DNA of 28,528 nucleotides from Candidatus Woesearchaeota archaeon (GTDB taxonomy: Archaea; Nanoarchaeota; Nanoarchaeia; Woesearchaeales; JAGVZT01), in assembly GCA_017608295.1 (NCBI GenBank), contig JAFCGF010000026.1, forward strand, positions 1-28,528, in the 5' to 3' direction. A model generated the notes under the pieces. It did not search any database, was not told the DNA's origin, and saw nothing but the letters and a program-made list of their open reading frames with translations. Below are positions 1 to 7,436 of the stretch, in pieces; position 1 is the stretch's first letter, and every line of letters starts with the position of its first letter. The position numbers and the translations under genes were made by a program.

Positions 1-1
1 T

Positions 2-1003
2 GATTTTAGCGGTGAAACTGCTGCTAATCTTACCTGGCTGGTCCCTGTTTCTGATAACTGGTATGGCACCTATTATTGCCAGACCGGTTCCGGAGACTCA
101 CGGATCATTAAAGTTAACGGCGGCCTGTTTTCTCTTTATTTCAATGGCTCGGACGCCTATGTGAATTGCGGTCACGATGCCAGCCTGAACCTGACCTCAA
201 CCATCACACTTGAAGCCTGGATAAATCCTGCCGGGTGGGGGGAGTTGGCGGTTGATGGCTTTGGCAGAATCATGGATAAACAAAAATTTAAACTTTTTTT
301 GAATGATGACGGTTCCGGGTCCTACAATACACATAGTTTGATATTCATCATTCACAGCGGCGGCTCATCCTATCAGCTAAATACTCCCGCAAATTCTGTC
401 GGCTTAAACAACTGGCAACACATTGCAGCCTCATATGACGGTAGTGGTGATGTCCATGTTTATATCGATGGAATTGAACAAACGCTGACAGGAACTCCAC
501 CTTCGGGAAACATTGATGATCACAGCCTGGATGATCTGCTGATCGGTGAAAGCCCCGGTATGAACAGGGCCTTTGATGGCAAAATGGATGAGATCAGGTA
601 CTGGAGTGTTGTGCTGGACACTGCTGATATCCGTGAAAATATGCACAGGACACTGACAGGAAATGAAACAGGTCTAATCAGTTACTGGCAGTTCAATGAA
701 GAGTCGGGATCCACTACCTATGACCAGGCTGATGGGAATGATGGTACCCTTTACAACATGACGGATACCGACAGGACACCATCCACAGCTCCAATTCCTT
801 ATTTTACCACCGGCGACGGCAACTGGGAGAGCGACACTGTTTGGGCTCCGGACCAGAATGCCCCCGAACATCCCTGGGCCCGCGTGAAGATCAATGACAC
901 GATCGATATCAATTCATCCTTCGAGGTGCTTGAAATAATATTTGAAGTGCCGGGATTCCTTACCATTACTTCCGGAAACCAGGTAACGATTACCGGGGAG
1001 TGA
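2..1003 (+). CDS. Secreted LamG/concanavalin A-like domain protein, 3' part
   Basis: The frame is open from base 2, so the gene begins outside the window and the first GTG (161) is not a real start. The visible 333 residues begin with an Ig-like tail (a YYC motif near residue 25). A LamG/ConA-like jelly-roll domain follows, with typical phrases such as ITLEAWI, NNWQHIAASYDG, VYIDG, FDGKMDEIRYW and GLISYWQFNE. A short GDGNWESDTVW segment and a beta-helix-like ending (FLTITSGNQVTITGE) come last. Such domains bind carbohydrate or serve as adhesion modules in exported Bacteroidota proteins. The protein stops without the C-terminal T9SS sorting domain usual for this protein type, so it may be truncated or exported another way. 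The stop lies 15 bases from the stop of the convergent CYTH fragment. Family call is good; specific function unknown. Confidence 0.75.
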   Translation, partial: DFSGETAANLTWLVPVSDNWYGTYYCQTGSGDSRIIKVNGGLFSLYFNGSDAYVNCGHDASLNLTSTITLEAWINPAGWGELAVDGFGRIMDKQKFKLFLNDDGSGSYNTHSLIFIIHSGGSSYQLNTPANSVGLNNWQHIAASYDGSGDVHVYIDGIEQTLTGTPPSGNIDDHSLDDLLIGESPGMNRAFDGKMDEIRYWSVVLDTADIRENMHRTLTGNETGLISYWQFNEESGSTTYDQADGNDGTLYNMTDTDRTPSTAPIPYFTTGDGNWESDTVWAPDQNAPEHPWARVKINDTIDINSSFEVLEIIFEVPGFLTITSGNQVTITGE

Positions 1004-1018
1004 TCGTTTTTTAATTTG

Positions 1019-1162
1019 TCATCTGTTTTCAGGCCAGGTAGTAAATGGATGTTCCGACAGGTAAGCATTGTAATACCTGGGATCCAGGGAGACCTCCTCC
1101 CCTGCCCATCCAGGCATGTCAAACTTCTCGTCCGGATGATCAAGCTCCAGCTCCGCAAGGTT
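1019..1162 (-). pseudogene. 3' fragment of a CYTH-domain (triphosphatase/adenylate cyclase fold) gene
   Basis: On the minus strand, directly after the integrase stop and in the same frame, 47 codons read NLAELELDHPDEKF, then a PGWAGEEVSLDPRYYNAYL stretch, and end HPFTTWPENR. This matches the conserved C-terminus of bacterial CYTH proteins (acidic ExELE strand, then the W-x-G-x-EV-x-x-D-x-RYYN signature). CYTH proteins are normally about 155 residues and start with an ExERK motif. The first roughly 100 residues are missing here, including the catalytic ExExK strand, so the fragment cannot be active. The break coincides with the integrase gene end, suggesting insertion or deletion through the gene. 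Seen: the fragment. Inferred: that it is a remnant rather than a readthrough extension. Confidence 0.72.
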
Positions 1163-1165
1163 AGA

Positions 1166-2353
1166 TCATATATCATTCCATTTCTCCATATACTTAATCT
1201 TCAAATCAATCAAAATCTTTGTGTAGATCATTGTTGTTTTCAAATCTTTGTGTCCCAATAATTTACTGACAACTTCTAAAGGGATCCCAATAGATAGGCT
1301 AATTGTTGCAAAAGTATGCCGGGCACAATGAAAAGTGATTTTCTTTTTAATCTCAGCTTTCTCAGAGATCTCTTTAAGATACCGGTTTGTAACCTGGTTA
1401 GCATTGACTTTAAAAACTCTTTGATTCTGGAATCCTTCTCCAAGTAAGTCAATAGCCTGAGTAGGTAAAGGAATAGAAACATCATCCTGGGTCTTGTGCA
1501 TCTTGATTCGTATCATGATTCTCTCTTTCCCAAAATGGTTTTCCTTTTTGAGATCACAGAACTTTAGATCCTTGATATCCTGGTATCGTAGTCCAGTATA
1601 ACAACTGAACAGAAAGTATTTCAATACGTTTGCCTGGTATCTTTTTAAAGATCCGGACTGAAATAATTTATCCAGCTGCTTCAACTCATCCATTGTTAGA
1701 AATTCCCTTTTGCCTGGTACCTTTGTCAACGGGTACTTACTAAATACGTTTTGATCAATTATTCCCTGATCTATTGCCCTGTTAAGCATGGTCCGCATGA
1801 AACTTAATGATTTATGACATGTATTAACCAGGTTCCCCAGGTCATTAATCATATATGAATGATATTCTTTGATGAAATTTAAGGTTATGTCAGAAAAAGA
1901 TAGGGCTGGCCGGTACTTCTTCAATTTACTGATATAACTATTATATCCCCTTATGGTTTCGTTAGAGGCTTTCTTTTGGACTAAAAAAACTACTTCCTGG
2001 GAGGCAAAGGAGTAGAAACTATCTTTTATATCTTCTTTTTGTTTGAATTGTCTTTCAAATTCATCAAGGGTCAGTGGCTGGCCAGATATAATACTCTTGT
2101 GGATAATCCCTGATGCTTTGTTATAGTAGCTTTCAATTTCTATATTTTCTCTGGCTAAAGTAAGTGGATCTGAGCCAGGATAACGTTTTATTTGCCGGGT
2201 CTCTGGATTCCAATAGGTCGCAGGCTCCGGAACTGCATATTTCAGGGAAAAATATTTTCTCTTCCTGTTTATAGTTATTCTGAGATAAATAGGATACCGT
2301 TCGTCTGTTTTTTTTAGATCGAGGCGTGGATAAATTTTCAGAGTAGGTTTCAT
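1166..2353 (-). CDS. Tyrosine recombinase / phage-type integrase (Bacteroidota type)
   Basis: A site-specific DNA recombinase of 395 residues, a normal length for the Bacteroidota integrase family. The N-terminus (KIYPRLDLKKTDERYPIYLR) resembles the arm-type DNA-binding domain, followed by a SAM-like core-binding domain around residues 100-200. The catalytic domain keeps the key residues: Arg256 in YTGLRYQDI, His342 and Arg345 in HCARHTFAT, His368 in LLGHKD and the nucleophile Tyr377 in MIYTKI. It therefore looks active. No excisionase, relaxase or other mobile-element gene accompanies it, and its stop codon abuts a truncated CYTH gene, so it may be what remains of an integrated element. tRNA-Ala lies 150 bases upstream. 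Start ATG at 2353 gives the expected N-terminus. The element boundaries are not resolved. Confidence 0.88.
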   Translation of the reverse strand: MKPTLKIYPRLDLKKTDERYPIYLRITINRKRKYFSLKYAVPEPATYWNPETRQIKRYPGSDPLTLARENIEIESYYNKASGIIHKSIISGQPLTLDEFERQFKQKEDIKDSFYSFASQEVVFLVQKKASNETIRGYNSYISKLKKYRPALSFSDITLNFIKEYHSYMINDLGNLVNTCHKSLSFMRTMLNRAIDQGIIDQNVFSKYPLTKVPGKREFLTMDELKQLDKLFQSGSLKRYQANVLKYFLFSCYTGLRYQDIKDLKFCDLKKENHFGKERIMIRIKMHKTQDDVSIPLPTQAIDLLGEGFQNQRVFKVNANQVTNRYLKEISEKAEIKKKITFHCARHTFATISLSIGIPLEVVSKLLGHKDLKTTMIYTKILIDLKIKYMEKWNDI

Positions 2354-2371
2354 TTGGCGTTTTGATATTTG

Positions 2372-2391
2372 CTACACAATGTAGTACACAA
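2372..2391. promoter_or_regulatory. Repeat motif upstream of integrase (possible operator or recombinase site)
   Basis: About 20 bases before the integrase start there is a small inverted repeat CTACA-CAA-TGTAG (2372-2384) overlapping two direct copies of TACACAA spaced 12 bp (2373-2379 and 2385-2391). Short direct and inverted repeats next to an integrase start often mark autoregulatory or arm-type binding sites. This is only positional inference. The rest of the gap (2392-2503) shows no clear feature. Confidence 0.3.
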
Positions 2392-2503
2392 CATGCCAAA
2401 ATCATTGAGATATTCTTTTCTATAACATAGAACGTAATACCCGAAAATCCCTGTTTTCATTGAAGATATGGAAATATTGACTTCATTTATTTATTCCGGG
2501 TCG

Positions 2504-2577
2504 TGGAGCATAAGGGAGTCGAACCCTTGACCTCTAGACTGCCAGTCTAACGCTCTAGCCAGCTGAGCTAATGCCCC
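2504..2577 (-). tRNA. tRNA-Ala (anticodon GGC)
   Basis: On the minus strand the 74 nt fold as a standard cloverleaf. The acceptor stem is GGGGCAT/ATGCTCC with discriminator A. The D arm is GCTC...GAGC. The anticodon stem is TTAGA/TCTAG around loop CTGGCAG, giving anticodon GGC (plus-strand 2541-2543). The T arm contains GGTTCGACTCC. The G3-U70 wobble pair, the identity element of alanine tRNA, is present and supports the assignment. CCA is not encoded. It sits between the integrase and thpR. Confidence 0.95.
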
Positions 2578-2611
2578 TTTGAGCACGCAAAGTTAGAAAA
2601 TTTTATTTTTG
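2578..2611 (+). promoter_or_regulatory. Bacteroidota-type promoter of thpR
   Basis: TTTG (2578-2581) and TATTTTTG (2604-2611) match the Bacteroidota -33 TTTG and -7 TAnnTTTG boxes, with 22 bp between them. The -7 box overlaps the only available GTG start of thpR, so either the thpR start is unusual or the box is fortuitous. Confidence 0.4.
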
Positions 2612-3156
2612 TGTACATAAAAATCAATCCGGATCCGGAGTTTCTGGATGCCTTTGCCCGTTTACGGCAAACCTTGTCTCACGAAAAAATCAAATGGGTA
2701 GAGGAGAAAAATATACATATCACGGTAAAATTTCTAGGTGAAACAGAAGAGCGGTTGATCCCGGATATCTCGCATGTTTTGAAAAATCTGGCGACATCTA
2801 TATCCGTTTTCACTTTCCGGCTGGAGGGCCTGGGGGTCTTCGGCAGCTCTTACAATCCCCGGGTTGTCTGGACGAGGATTGAACCATACGACAAACTGGC
2901 TACGCTGTTGAAACGAGCCCGGGAAGAATTTGAATCGTTTGGTTTTCAGGCCGGTCGTCAGAATCTGGTTCCTCATCTCACTCTGGGGAGGATCAAATTT
3001 CTTCATGATAAACTACTCTTTCAAAAAACCGTGGATGCGTCGAAGGATCTATCTTCTCAACCATTGTCGGCCGACAGCCTGATCCTTTATGAGAGCATCC
3101 TTCGGCCAAAAGGACCGGAATATTTTACCATCGAAATGTTTCCGTTAAAAAAATGA
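2611..3156 (+). CDS. thpR: RNA 2',3'-cyclic phosphodiesterase (2'-5' RNA ligase family)
   Basis: A 2H-phosphoesterase that opens 2',3'-cyclic phosphates on RNA and can join 2'-5' RNA ends in vitro. Both catalytic HxT motifs are present: HITVKFLG near residue 36 and PHLTLGRI near residue 122. The 181-residue length fits the family. The start is uncertain. The GTG at 2611 (MYIKINPDPEF) is the only ATG/GTG/TTG after the in-frame stop at 2569-2571. Family members usually begin with one more hydrophobic strand (RLFIAIK-like), and the codons just upstream would encode a similar stretch (ENFIFVYIKI). A non-standard start or a small sequence change is possible. It is followed by a REP-like hairpin region and a convergent gene. 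Confidence 0.88.
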   Translation: MYIKINPDPEFLDAFARLRQTLSHEKIKWVEEKNIHITVKFLGETEERLIPDISHVLKNLATSISVFTFRLEGLGVFGSSYNPRVVWTRIEPYDKLATLLKRAREEFESFGFQAGRQNLVPHLTLGRIKFLHDKLLFQKTVDASKDLSSQPLSADSLILYESILRPKGPEYFTIEMFPLKK

Positions 3157-3160
3157 AGCT

Positions 3161-3220
3161 CCTCGCAGCAAGCTGACGAGGTATCTCAATGGAATCAGTA
3201 TTTAATCGCTCCAAGGAGCG
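3161..3220. repeat. REP-like double hairpin between convergent genes
   Basis: Two hairpins lie in the gap between thpR and the DUF6249-like gene. The first (3161-3181) pairs CCTCG with CGAGG and CAGC with GCTG around a 2-nt loop, with one bulged A. The second (3207-3220) is CGCTCC-AA-GGAGCG, followed by GGGGAATATAACCC. The paired compact hairpins with a GGGGAAT tail resemble REP/RAYT-type extragenic palindromes. Neither hairpin has a T-run on the thpR side, so terminator function is weak. The rest of the 119-bp gap shows nothing more. Confidence 0.45.
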
Positions 3221-3275
3221 GGGAATATAACCCATGTGAATTTTTCATGAGCAGGAAAAAATCTGTCGGCCTTTA

Positions 3276-3614
3276 TCAGGCGTCCGGAGGGTCCTTCTTT
3301 TCAATGTTTCTCGCGATAAAGTGATAGACCACAAGAGCGATACCTCCACACAGGAATACCATAGAGAAAAAAGATTCTTCTTCACCCATGGCGGTATACA
3401 ACGTCAGAATTCGTCCAATAATAATTCCAATTCCGATCCCAATGAACAACATACCCCATTTCAATACAGTGGGTGGGTTCTTTTTGGTTTCGAATATGGT
3501 AGCAGATTGGCCTTTTTCAATCAGGGCCATGCGTTCTTTTCTGCGCAAAAACAGATATACGATCAGGATTATTGCGGCAAAAAAAGCAATCGGGGTCAGA
3601 ACAATACCATCCAT
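3276..3614 (-). CDS. Small DUF6249-like inner membrane protein
   Basis: A 112-residue membrane protein. A hydrophobic helix spans about residues 6-23, then a basic cytoplasmic segment RRKERMALIEKGQ, then two more helices at about 52-70 (GMLFIGIGIGIIIG) and 83-100, ending in a charged tail. The single-helix, 'ALIEKG', two-helix layout is typical of the Bacteroidota DUF6249 family, often found near ECF sigma genes. The function is unknown. Its upstream region carries TGTAACC-N15-CGTC, the same signature as in front of the ECF sigma gene 3 kb away, so it is a likely member of that regulon. It converges on thpR. Confidence 0.7.
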   Translation of the reverse strand: MDGIVLTPIAFFAAIILIVYLFLRRKERMALIEKGQSATIFETKKNPPTVLKWGMLFIGIGIGIIIGRILTLYTAMGEEESFFSMVFLCGGIALVVYHFIARNIEKKDPPDA

Positions 3615-3657
3615 TTTTACAGTGTTTTAAGGGTTCATGTTTGCATTTGATCCCTTT

Positions 3658-3683
3658 GACGCAAGGTTCTGATCCTGGTTACA
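3658..3683 (-). promoter_or_regulatory. Predicted ECF-sigma promoter of the DUF6249-like gene
   Basis: On the minus strand, TGTAACC (3677-3683), a 15-bp spacer and CGTC (3658-3661), followed by AAAGG. This is the layout of an ECF promoter with an AAC-type -35 and a CGTC-type -10. The predicted transcription start is about 35 nt before the ATG at 3614. The same boxes with the same 15-bp spacer precede the ECF sigma gene in this window. Confidence 0.6.
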
Positions 3684-3697
3684 ATTTTCTATATTTT

Positions 3698-6600
3698 TTA
3701 TCGCAGAACAACAAATTTCTCAACATAATACCGGTCATCATTGGTCAGCCTGATAAAATAGACACCTTCAGCAAATCCGGAAACATCGATTTGCCAGGTA
3801 TACTTCTCAGGCAGGTTTGACAATGATTCCGTGATCCTGGTATTTCCCGTTATATCGCTTATTGTCAGCACAAGTTCCTTCTCGTTACCATTGATCTGAA
3901 TATTCAGGACTTCCTTAACCGGATTAGGGAACAGCTTCACAACTGCATCGAGTTTGTATTCATTGATACCCGGACAGTCGGAGACAAAAACCGGCTTGAA
4001 GCTTGTGGTACCGTTTCCGCAATCATTCATACCAAATACTGATATATCTCCGGAGATGGCGTCAGGATTAAAATCAATGGTCACTTCATTGGTGCCATGA
4101 CCGGATGAGATAAAGGCCCCGGATGGCAGGGTCCATATGTATGAAGTAGCACCTGAAATAACAGGAACATAATATAAATATCCTGTATGATTCACACAAA
4201 CTGTATCATTTCCTTCAATTTGGCCGGCTGGCCAGGGCAGAGAAGAGGCTGTCAGCAAGCGCATTTTAGGTGGACTGTTGCCACAACCGTTTTGTGCAAC
4301 AACAACGATATCGCCGGAAGTTGAACCCCAGATGACATTTACTTCTGTCGTTCCCTGTCCGGAAACTATCTGAGCATCAGATGGAACAGACCATTCGTAC
4401 GACTCGGCTCCAGGTACCTCTGTGATCCAGAAAGTTGTTTCAATACCTATACACCCCAGTTCTGGCCCAAAAATAGCACCCGGTGTGGGAAGAATCATCG
4501 ATACGGTAACATTCAGCGTGCTGGGCGGACTGTTGCCGCATTCATTCCCAACAATGATCGAGATCACGCCGGAGGTTTCTCCCCAGGTAACAGTGATTAT
4601 TGGTGAGTTCTGTCCGGATACAATGGTAGCATCCGCCGGTATGGTCCAGGAGTATGAGGTAGCTCCCGGCATCGATGCAATCTCGTAGATTTCTGTTGAA
4701 TCCTTACAGACTGATGCTGATCCGGTAATGGCTCCTGGTGACGGAGGTGGCGTCACTACAGTGACCACAACACTATCGGTTACGCTTTCTGGGCTGTTAT
4801 CGGTAACTGTACAGAAATATTTTGTCGTTGTGGTCGGAGAGGCAACAGGGTTTGCGATATTTGGATCACTCAGTCCGGTAGTTGGTGACCAGAGATAGGT
4901 GAATGGTGCAAGTCCTCCCGTGATACTCACATCTAGCTGAGAGGAGGCTCCTTCACAAATGCTTCCCGGGTCCGCCAGTGCATTGACATAAAATCCACTT
5001 CCTTCCATGATTTTCAGATTGGCGGTCCGGCGATGAACCGGTGTACCATTGGGACCTTTTGCTTCAAACGTGGCTGTATAATTTCCTGCAGGCACCATTC
5101 CGTCCAGGATCACTTTCACAGGCAATGAACCTGGAAACGCAGTGATCTCCGTTCCATCAGGGAAAGAAAATATAATGGTTCCTGTGGTGGGAACCGGAAA
5201 AACAGTAGCTGATAACAATACAGTATCATCATATAGTTTTACTTCGGGTACACTAACGGTAAATGTGCTTGAGTCGATTGGTGTATAGAGGGTGTCGGCC
5301 GTTTTGTCAATGGCCGTGGCAAAATCGGGAAAATAAGCCGTAGCACTCTTAAAGTTTCCGTTGCGGAAGTCGGTCCACGAAAGCATTGAGACCTTGATAT
5401 TGGAAACGATCCCATTGTAATCACCCTGATAACGTGGTGTTCCTCCGCCACCACATGTCGAACAGTTGATCTTCATTTTGGCGTTAGAAATCTGCTGATT
5501 TTCAGCAAAGGTAACTCCGCCATCATCCGAATAGGTAGCATAAATTAATGCGCTATCCGATGTAGGCGTATCGCGTGTATCCATCCATTGAATATAGAGC
5601 CTACCAGTCTCTTTATCACACCAGATGGCAGGATGCCATTGGTTGTGCTGTGTTGTAGTGGCATCATCATTGACTATGGTTTCGTTTGACCAGGTACTTC
5701 CGCCGTCATCAGAGTATCTGCTCCAAATGTCCGGTTTGTTCCCACTTCCAGGTGGGTCGTTAGACGCATAGACACAATAGAGTCTTCCCCGATTCGGACC
5801 ATAACTATTATCGGCTGCAATAAACGGATACGGACGGGTTCTCATATTCTGTACTGAGTTACGTCCGTTCACATTATTTCCTACAGTGTTAGCCCAATAT
5901 TGACTTGACATCTGCTGAAACGTTGCTCCTCCATCAAGCGAACGGAAAAAAGTATATTTAGAGGCAAATGCACTCCCTCCGTTTGCCACCACAAAAACAG
6001 CTCCACCCTGTATGTTTTGATATGCTCCAACACACACCATCATGCCCGGCAGGTTTTGCTGATTGGTGGTAAAAGTTGTTTGCCATGTCTGCCCCTGATC
6101 TGTGCTCCTGGCAAAATTTCCACTATTGTATGAGGTGCTGGTCATGGTTGTGTATACATAGTTGGCATACGGCCCTGCCGTCTGATCAGCAGCGAGCCAG
6201 TTTTTATCACCTCCAAGAATAGCGGTTTCAATGGGGCCCCATGTCGCTCCGTTATCCTGAGAAACAGCCACCTTACAACCCTGAATTGCGACAGGTCCAT
6301 ACATATTTTCATAATATAGATTCCCGAGGCTATCGTATGCCTGCACCGGGTCGCCGCGAGCCGTTACGCCAAAATTGGGATCGTTTTGAGACCAACTGTG
6401 ACCATCTTCTGTATGGTGCGTTTCATTGATATTAAACGCAGTAAAATACCAGGTCGGATTAGCCGGGTTCTCTGCAATGTTGCCTTCGGCAAAATCAATC
6501 CCCAGGTCAAAATTGTCGAAATTATCAATGGTTATAACCGAAGATAATGGAATGACATCCGGATTTTCCTGAGATCTTTTTAATAGAGATAACGGAATTT

Positions 6601-6721
6601 GATCCAGGTTAGGATTGTCGCCAGGGTCAGTAAAATCCTGTGCAATTACTCCAAAAGGGAGCAGCATAAATATCCATGTTATAATCACACAGATCTTTAT
6701 AATAATGTTTAAATTTTTCAT
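3698..6721 (-). CDS. T9SS-exported Asp-box (sialidase/BNR-like) protein with PKD-like repeats
   Basis: A large exported protein of 1007 residues. It starts with a signal peptide (about 1-27, ending VIAQ). Residues about 60-470 form a probable beta-propeller with five Asp-box motifs: SQDNGATW, STDQGQTW, SLDGGATF, SDDGGSTW and SDDGGVTF. A beta-sandwich linker follows, then an Ig/SprB-like domain near 584-655. Three tandem PKD-like repeats of about 84 residues come next (starts near 662, 745 and 829), each with a Cys pair and the pattern GATSYxWxxP...SGQ...NxCGN. The C-terminus from about 930 is a type A T9SS sorting domain (LFPNPVKEVLNI...ITGN...GVYFIRL...KFVVLR). It is probably secreted or cell-surface attached. 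Asp-box propellers occur in sialidases and many non-enzymatic proteins; the catalytic sialidase arginine triad cannot be assigned, so no enzyme activity is claimed. It is divergent from the ECF sigma gene. Confidence 0.85.
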   Translation of the reverse strand: MKNLNIIIKICVIITWIFMLLPFGVIAQDFTDPGDNPNLDQIPLSLLKRSQENPDVIPLSSVITIDNFDNFDLGIDFAEGNIAENPANPTWYFTAFNINETHHTEDGHSWSQNDPNFGVTARGDPVQAYDSLGNLYYENMYGPVAIQGCKVAVSQDNGATWGPIETAILGGDKNWLAADQTAGPYANYVYTTMTSTSYNSGNFARSTDQGQTWQTTFTTNQQNLPGMMVCVGAYQNIQGGAVFVVANGGSAFASKYTFFRSLDGGATFQQMSSQYWANTVGNNVNGRNSVQNMRTRPYPFIAADNSYGPNRGRLYCVYASNDPPGSGNKPDIWSRYSDDGGSTWSNETIVNDDATTTQHNQWHPAIWCDKETGRLYIQWMDTRDTPTSDSALIYATYSDDGGVTFAENQQISNAKMKINCSTCGGGGTPRYQGDYNGIVSNIKVSMLSWTDFRNGNFKSATAYFPDFATAIDKTADTLYTPIDSSTFTVSVPEVKLYDDTVLLSATVFPVPTTGTIIFSFPDGTEITAFPGSLPVKVILDGMVPAGNYTATFEAKGPNGTPVHRRTANLKIMEGSGFYVNALADPGSICEGASSQLDVSITGGLAPFTYLWSPTTGLSDPNIANPVASPTTTTKYFCTVTDNSPESVTDSVVVTVVTPPPSPGAITGSASVCKDSTEIYEIASMPGATSYSWTIPADATIVSGQNSPIITVTWGETSGVISIIVGNECGNSPPSTLNVTVSMILPTPGAIFGPELGCIGIETTFWITEVPGAESYEWSVPSDAQIVSGQGTTEVNVIWGSTSGDIVVVAQNGCGNSPPKMRLLTASSLPWPAGQIEGNDTVCVNHTGYLYYVPVISGATSYIWTLPSGAFISSGHGTNEVTIDFNPDAISGDISVFGMNDCGNGTTSFKPVFVSDCPGINEYKLDAVVKLFPNPVKEVLNIQINGNEKELVLTISDITGNTRITESLSNLPEKYTWQIDVSGFAEGVYFIRLTNDDRYYVEKFVVLR

Positions 6722-6807
6722 GTTTGAATTGTTTCTAAATATTAATTAGATTAAATTAATACAAACATATGTAAACATTTATGTTAATCCAAATTTTTTT
6801 TTTATAT

Positions 6808-6835
6808 TGTAACCTCTATTTGTTGATTACGTCTA
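6808..6835 (+). promoter_or_regulatory. Predicted autoregulatory ECF-sigma promoter
   Basis: TGTAACC (6808-6814), a 15-bp spacer and CGTCTA (6830-6835) lie just before the sigma factor ATG at 6844. The match to a typical ECF -35/-10 pair, and to the site before the DUF6249-like gene, suggests that the sigma factor transcribes itself. The predicted transcript would begin only a few bases before the ATG, so the mRNA would be nearly leaderless. Confidence 0.62.
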
Positions 6836-6843
6836 AGAACCAG

Positions 6844-7410
6844 ATGAAATACCGCGATGACAGCTATTACATTGAGCGTATTCTTGGAGGCGATAGCTCT
6901 GCATACGCAGGTTTGGTTGCCAGGCACAAAAATATGGTATTTTCCATCGCACTAAAGATCTTAAAAAACCGTGAAGATGCTGAAGAGGTAGCTCAGGACT
7001 CTTTTCTGAAAGCGTATGAATCGTTGGGATCGTTTGAAAAGAAATCCAAATTCTCAACCTGGCTCTACCGGATCGTCTACAATGTTTCGATCTCGAAAAC
7101 CAGGAAAAAACGGCTTGAGTTTGTGGGGATCGACGACCGGATCATAACCAATTATTCGGAGGACAGGATTCATGATGATGTCGGGCAATTTGATGAAAAC
7201 GAACAAAAAATATTGATTGACAAAGCACTGAAAGGGCTTCCAGGAGAAGATAATTTACTGATCACTCTCTTCTACAAATCTAAAAATTCTGTTGAAGATA
7301 TCAGTATTATAACGGGTCTGTCTGAATCGAATGTGAAAGTTCGGTTGCATAGGATCCGGAAAAAATTATACGGAAAGATCTCTGAAATGATGAAATGCCA
7401 ACCGGTATAA
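6844..7410 (+). CDS. ECF-type RNA polymerase sigma factor (sigma-70 family)
   Basis: A 188-residue alternative sigma factor. Region 2 covers about residues 5-90, with FxxLVARHKNMVFSIA-like sequence, the core-binding EDAEEVAQDSFLKAY helix and the promoter-melting KFSTWLYRIVYN segment. Region 4 covers about 120-180, with LPGEDNLLITLFYKSKNSVEDI and the recognition helix ITGLSESNVKVRLHRIRKKL. The frame is open back to 6781, but the predicted ECF promoter ends at 6835, so the ATG at 6844 (MKYRDDSYY) is the better start and fits the family N-terminus. The next gene, 26 nt downstream, is a candidate membrane anti-sigma factor. The inducing signal is unknown. Confidence 0.9.
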   Translation: MKYRDDSYYIERILGGDSSAYAGLVARHKNMVFSIALKILKNREDAEEVAQDSFLKAYESLGSFEKKSKFSTWLYRIVYNVSISKTRKKRLEFVGIDDRIITNYSEDRIHDDVGQFDENEQKILIDKALKGLPGEDNLLITLFYKSKNSVEDISIITGLSESNVKVRLHRIRKKLYGKISEMMKCQPV

Positions 7411-7421
7411 AAGTAAATGCG

Positions 7422-7429
7422 TAATTTTG
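7422..7429 (+). promoter_or_regulatory. Housekeeping -7 box before the candidate anti-sigma gene
   Basis: TAATTTTG followed by CACC and the ATG at 7437 fits the Bacteroidota TAnnTTTG box, which commonly lies just before start codons. A TTTG at -33 is not evident. If used, it would give the anti-sigma gene sigma-A-dependent expression on top of cotranscription with the ECF gene. Confidence 0.4.
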
Positions 7430-7436
7430 CACCACC

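Noticed and set aside
2099..2107. Perfect DnaA-box sequence (TGTGGATAA)
   Set aside because: Inside the integrase coding sequence and isolated; treated as chance, which also lowers the weight of the box before dnaG.
3698..6721. Calling the Asp-box protein an active sialidase
   Set aside because: Asp boxes are structural and occur in many propellers; the arginine triad and other catalytic residues could not be assigned.
6781..6843. Longer start for the ECF sigma gene
   Set aside because: The extra codons cover the predicted ECF promoter and do not resemble the family N-terminus.
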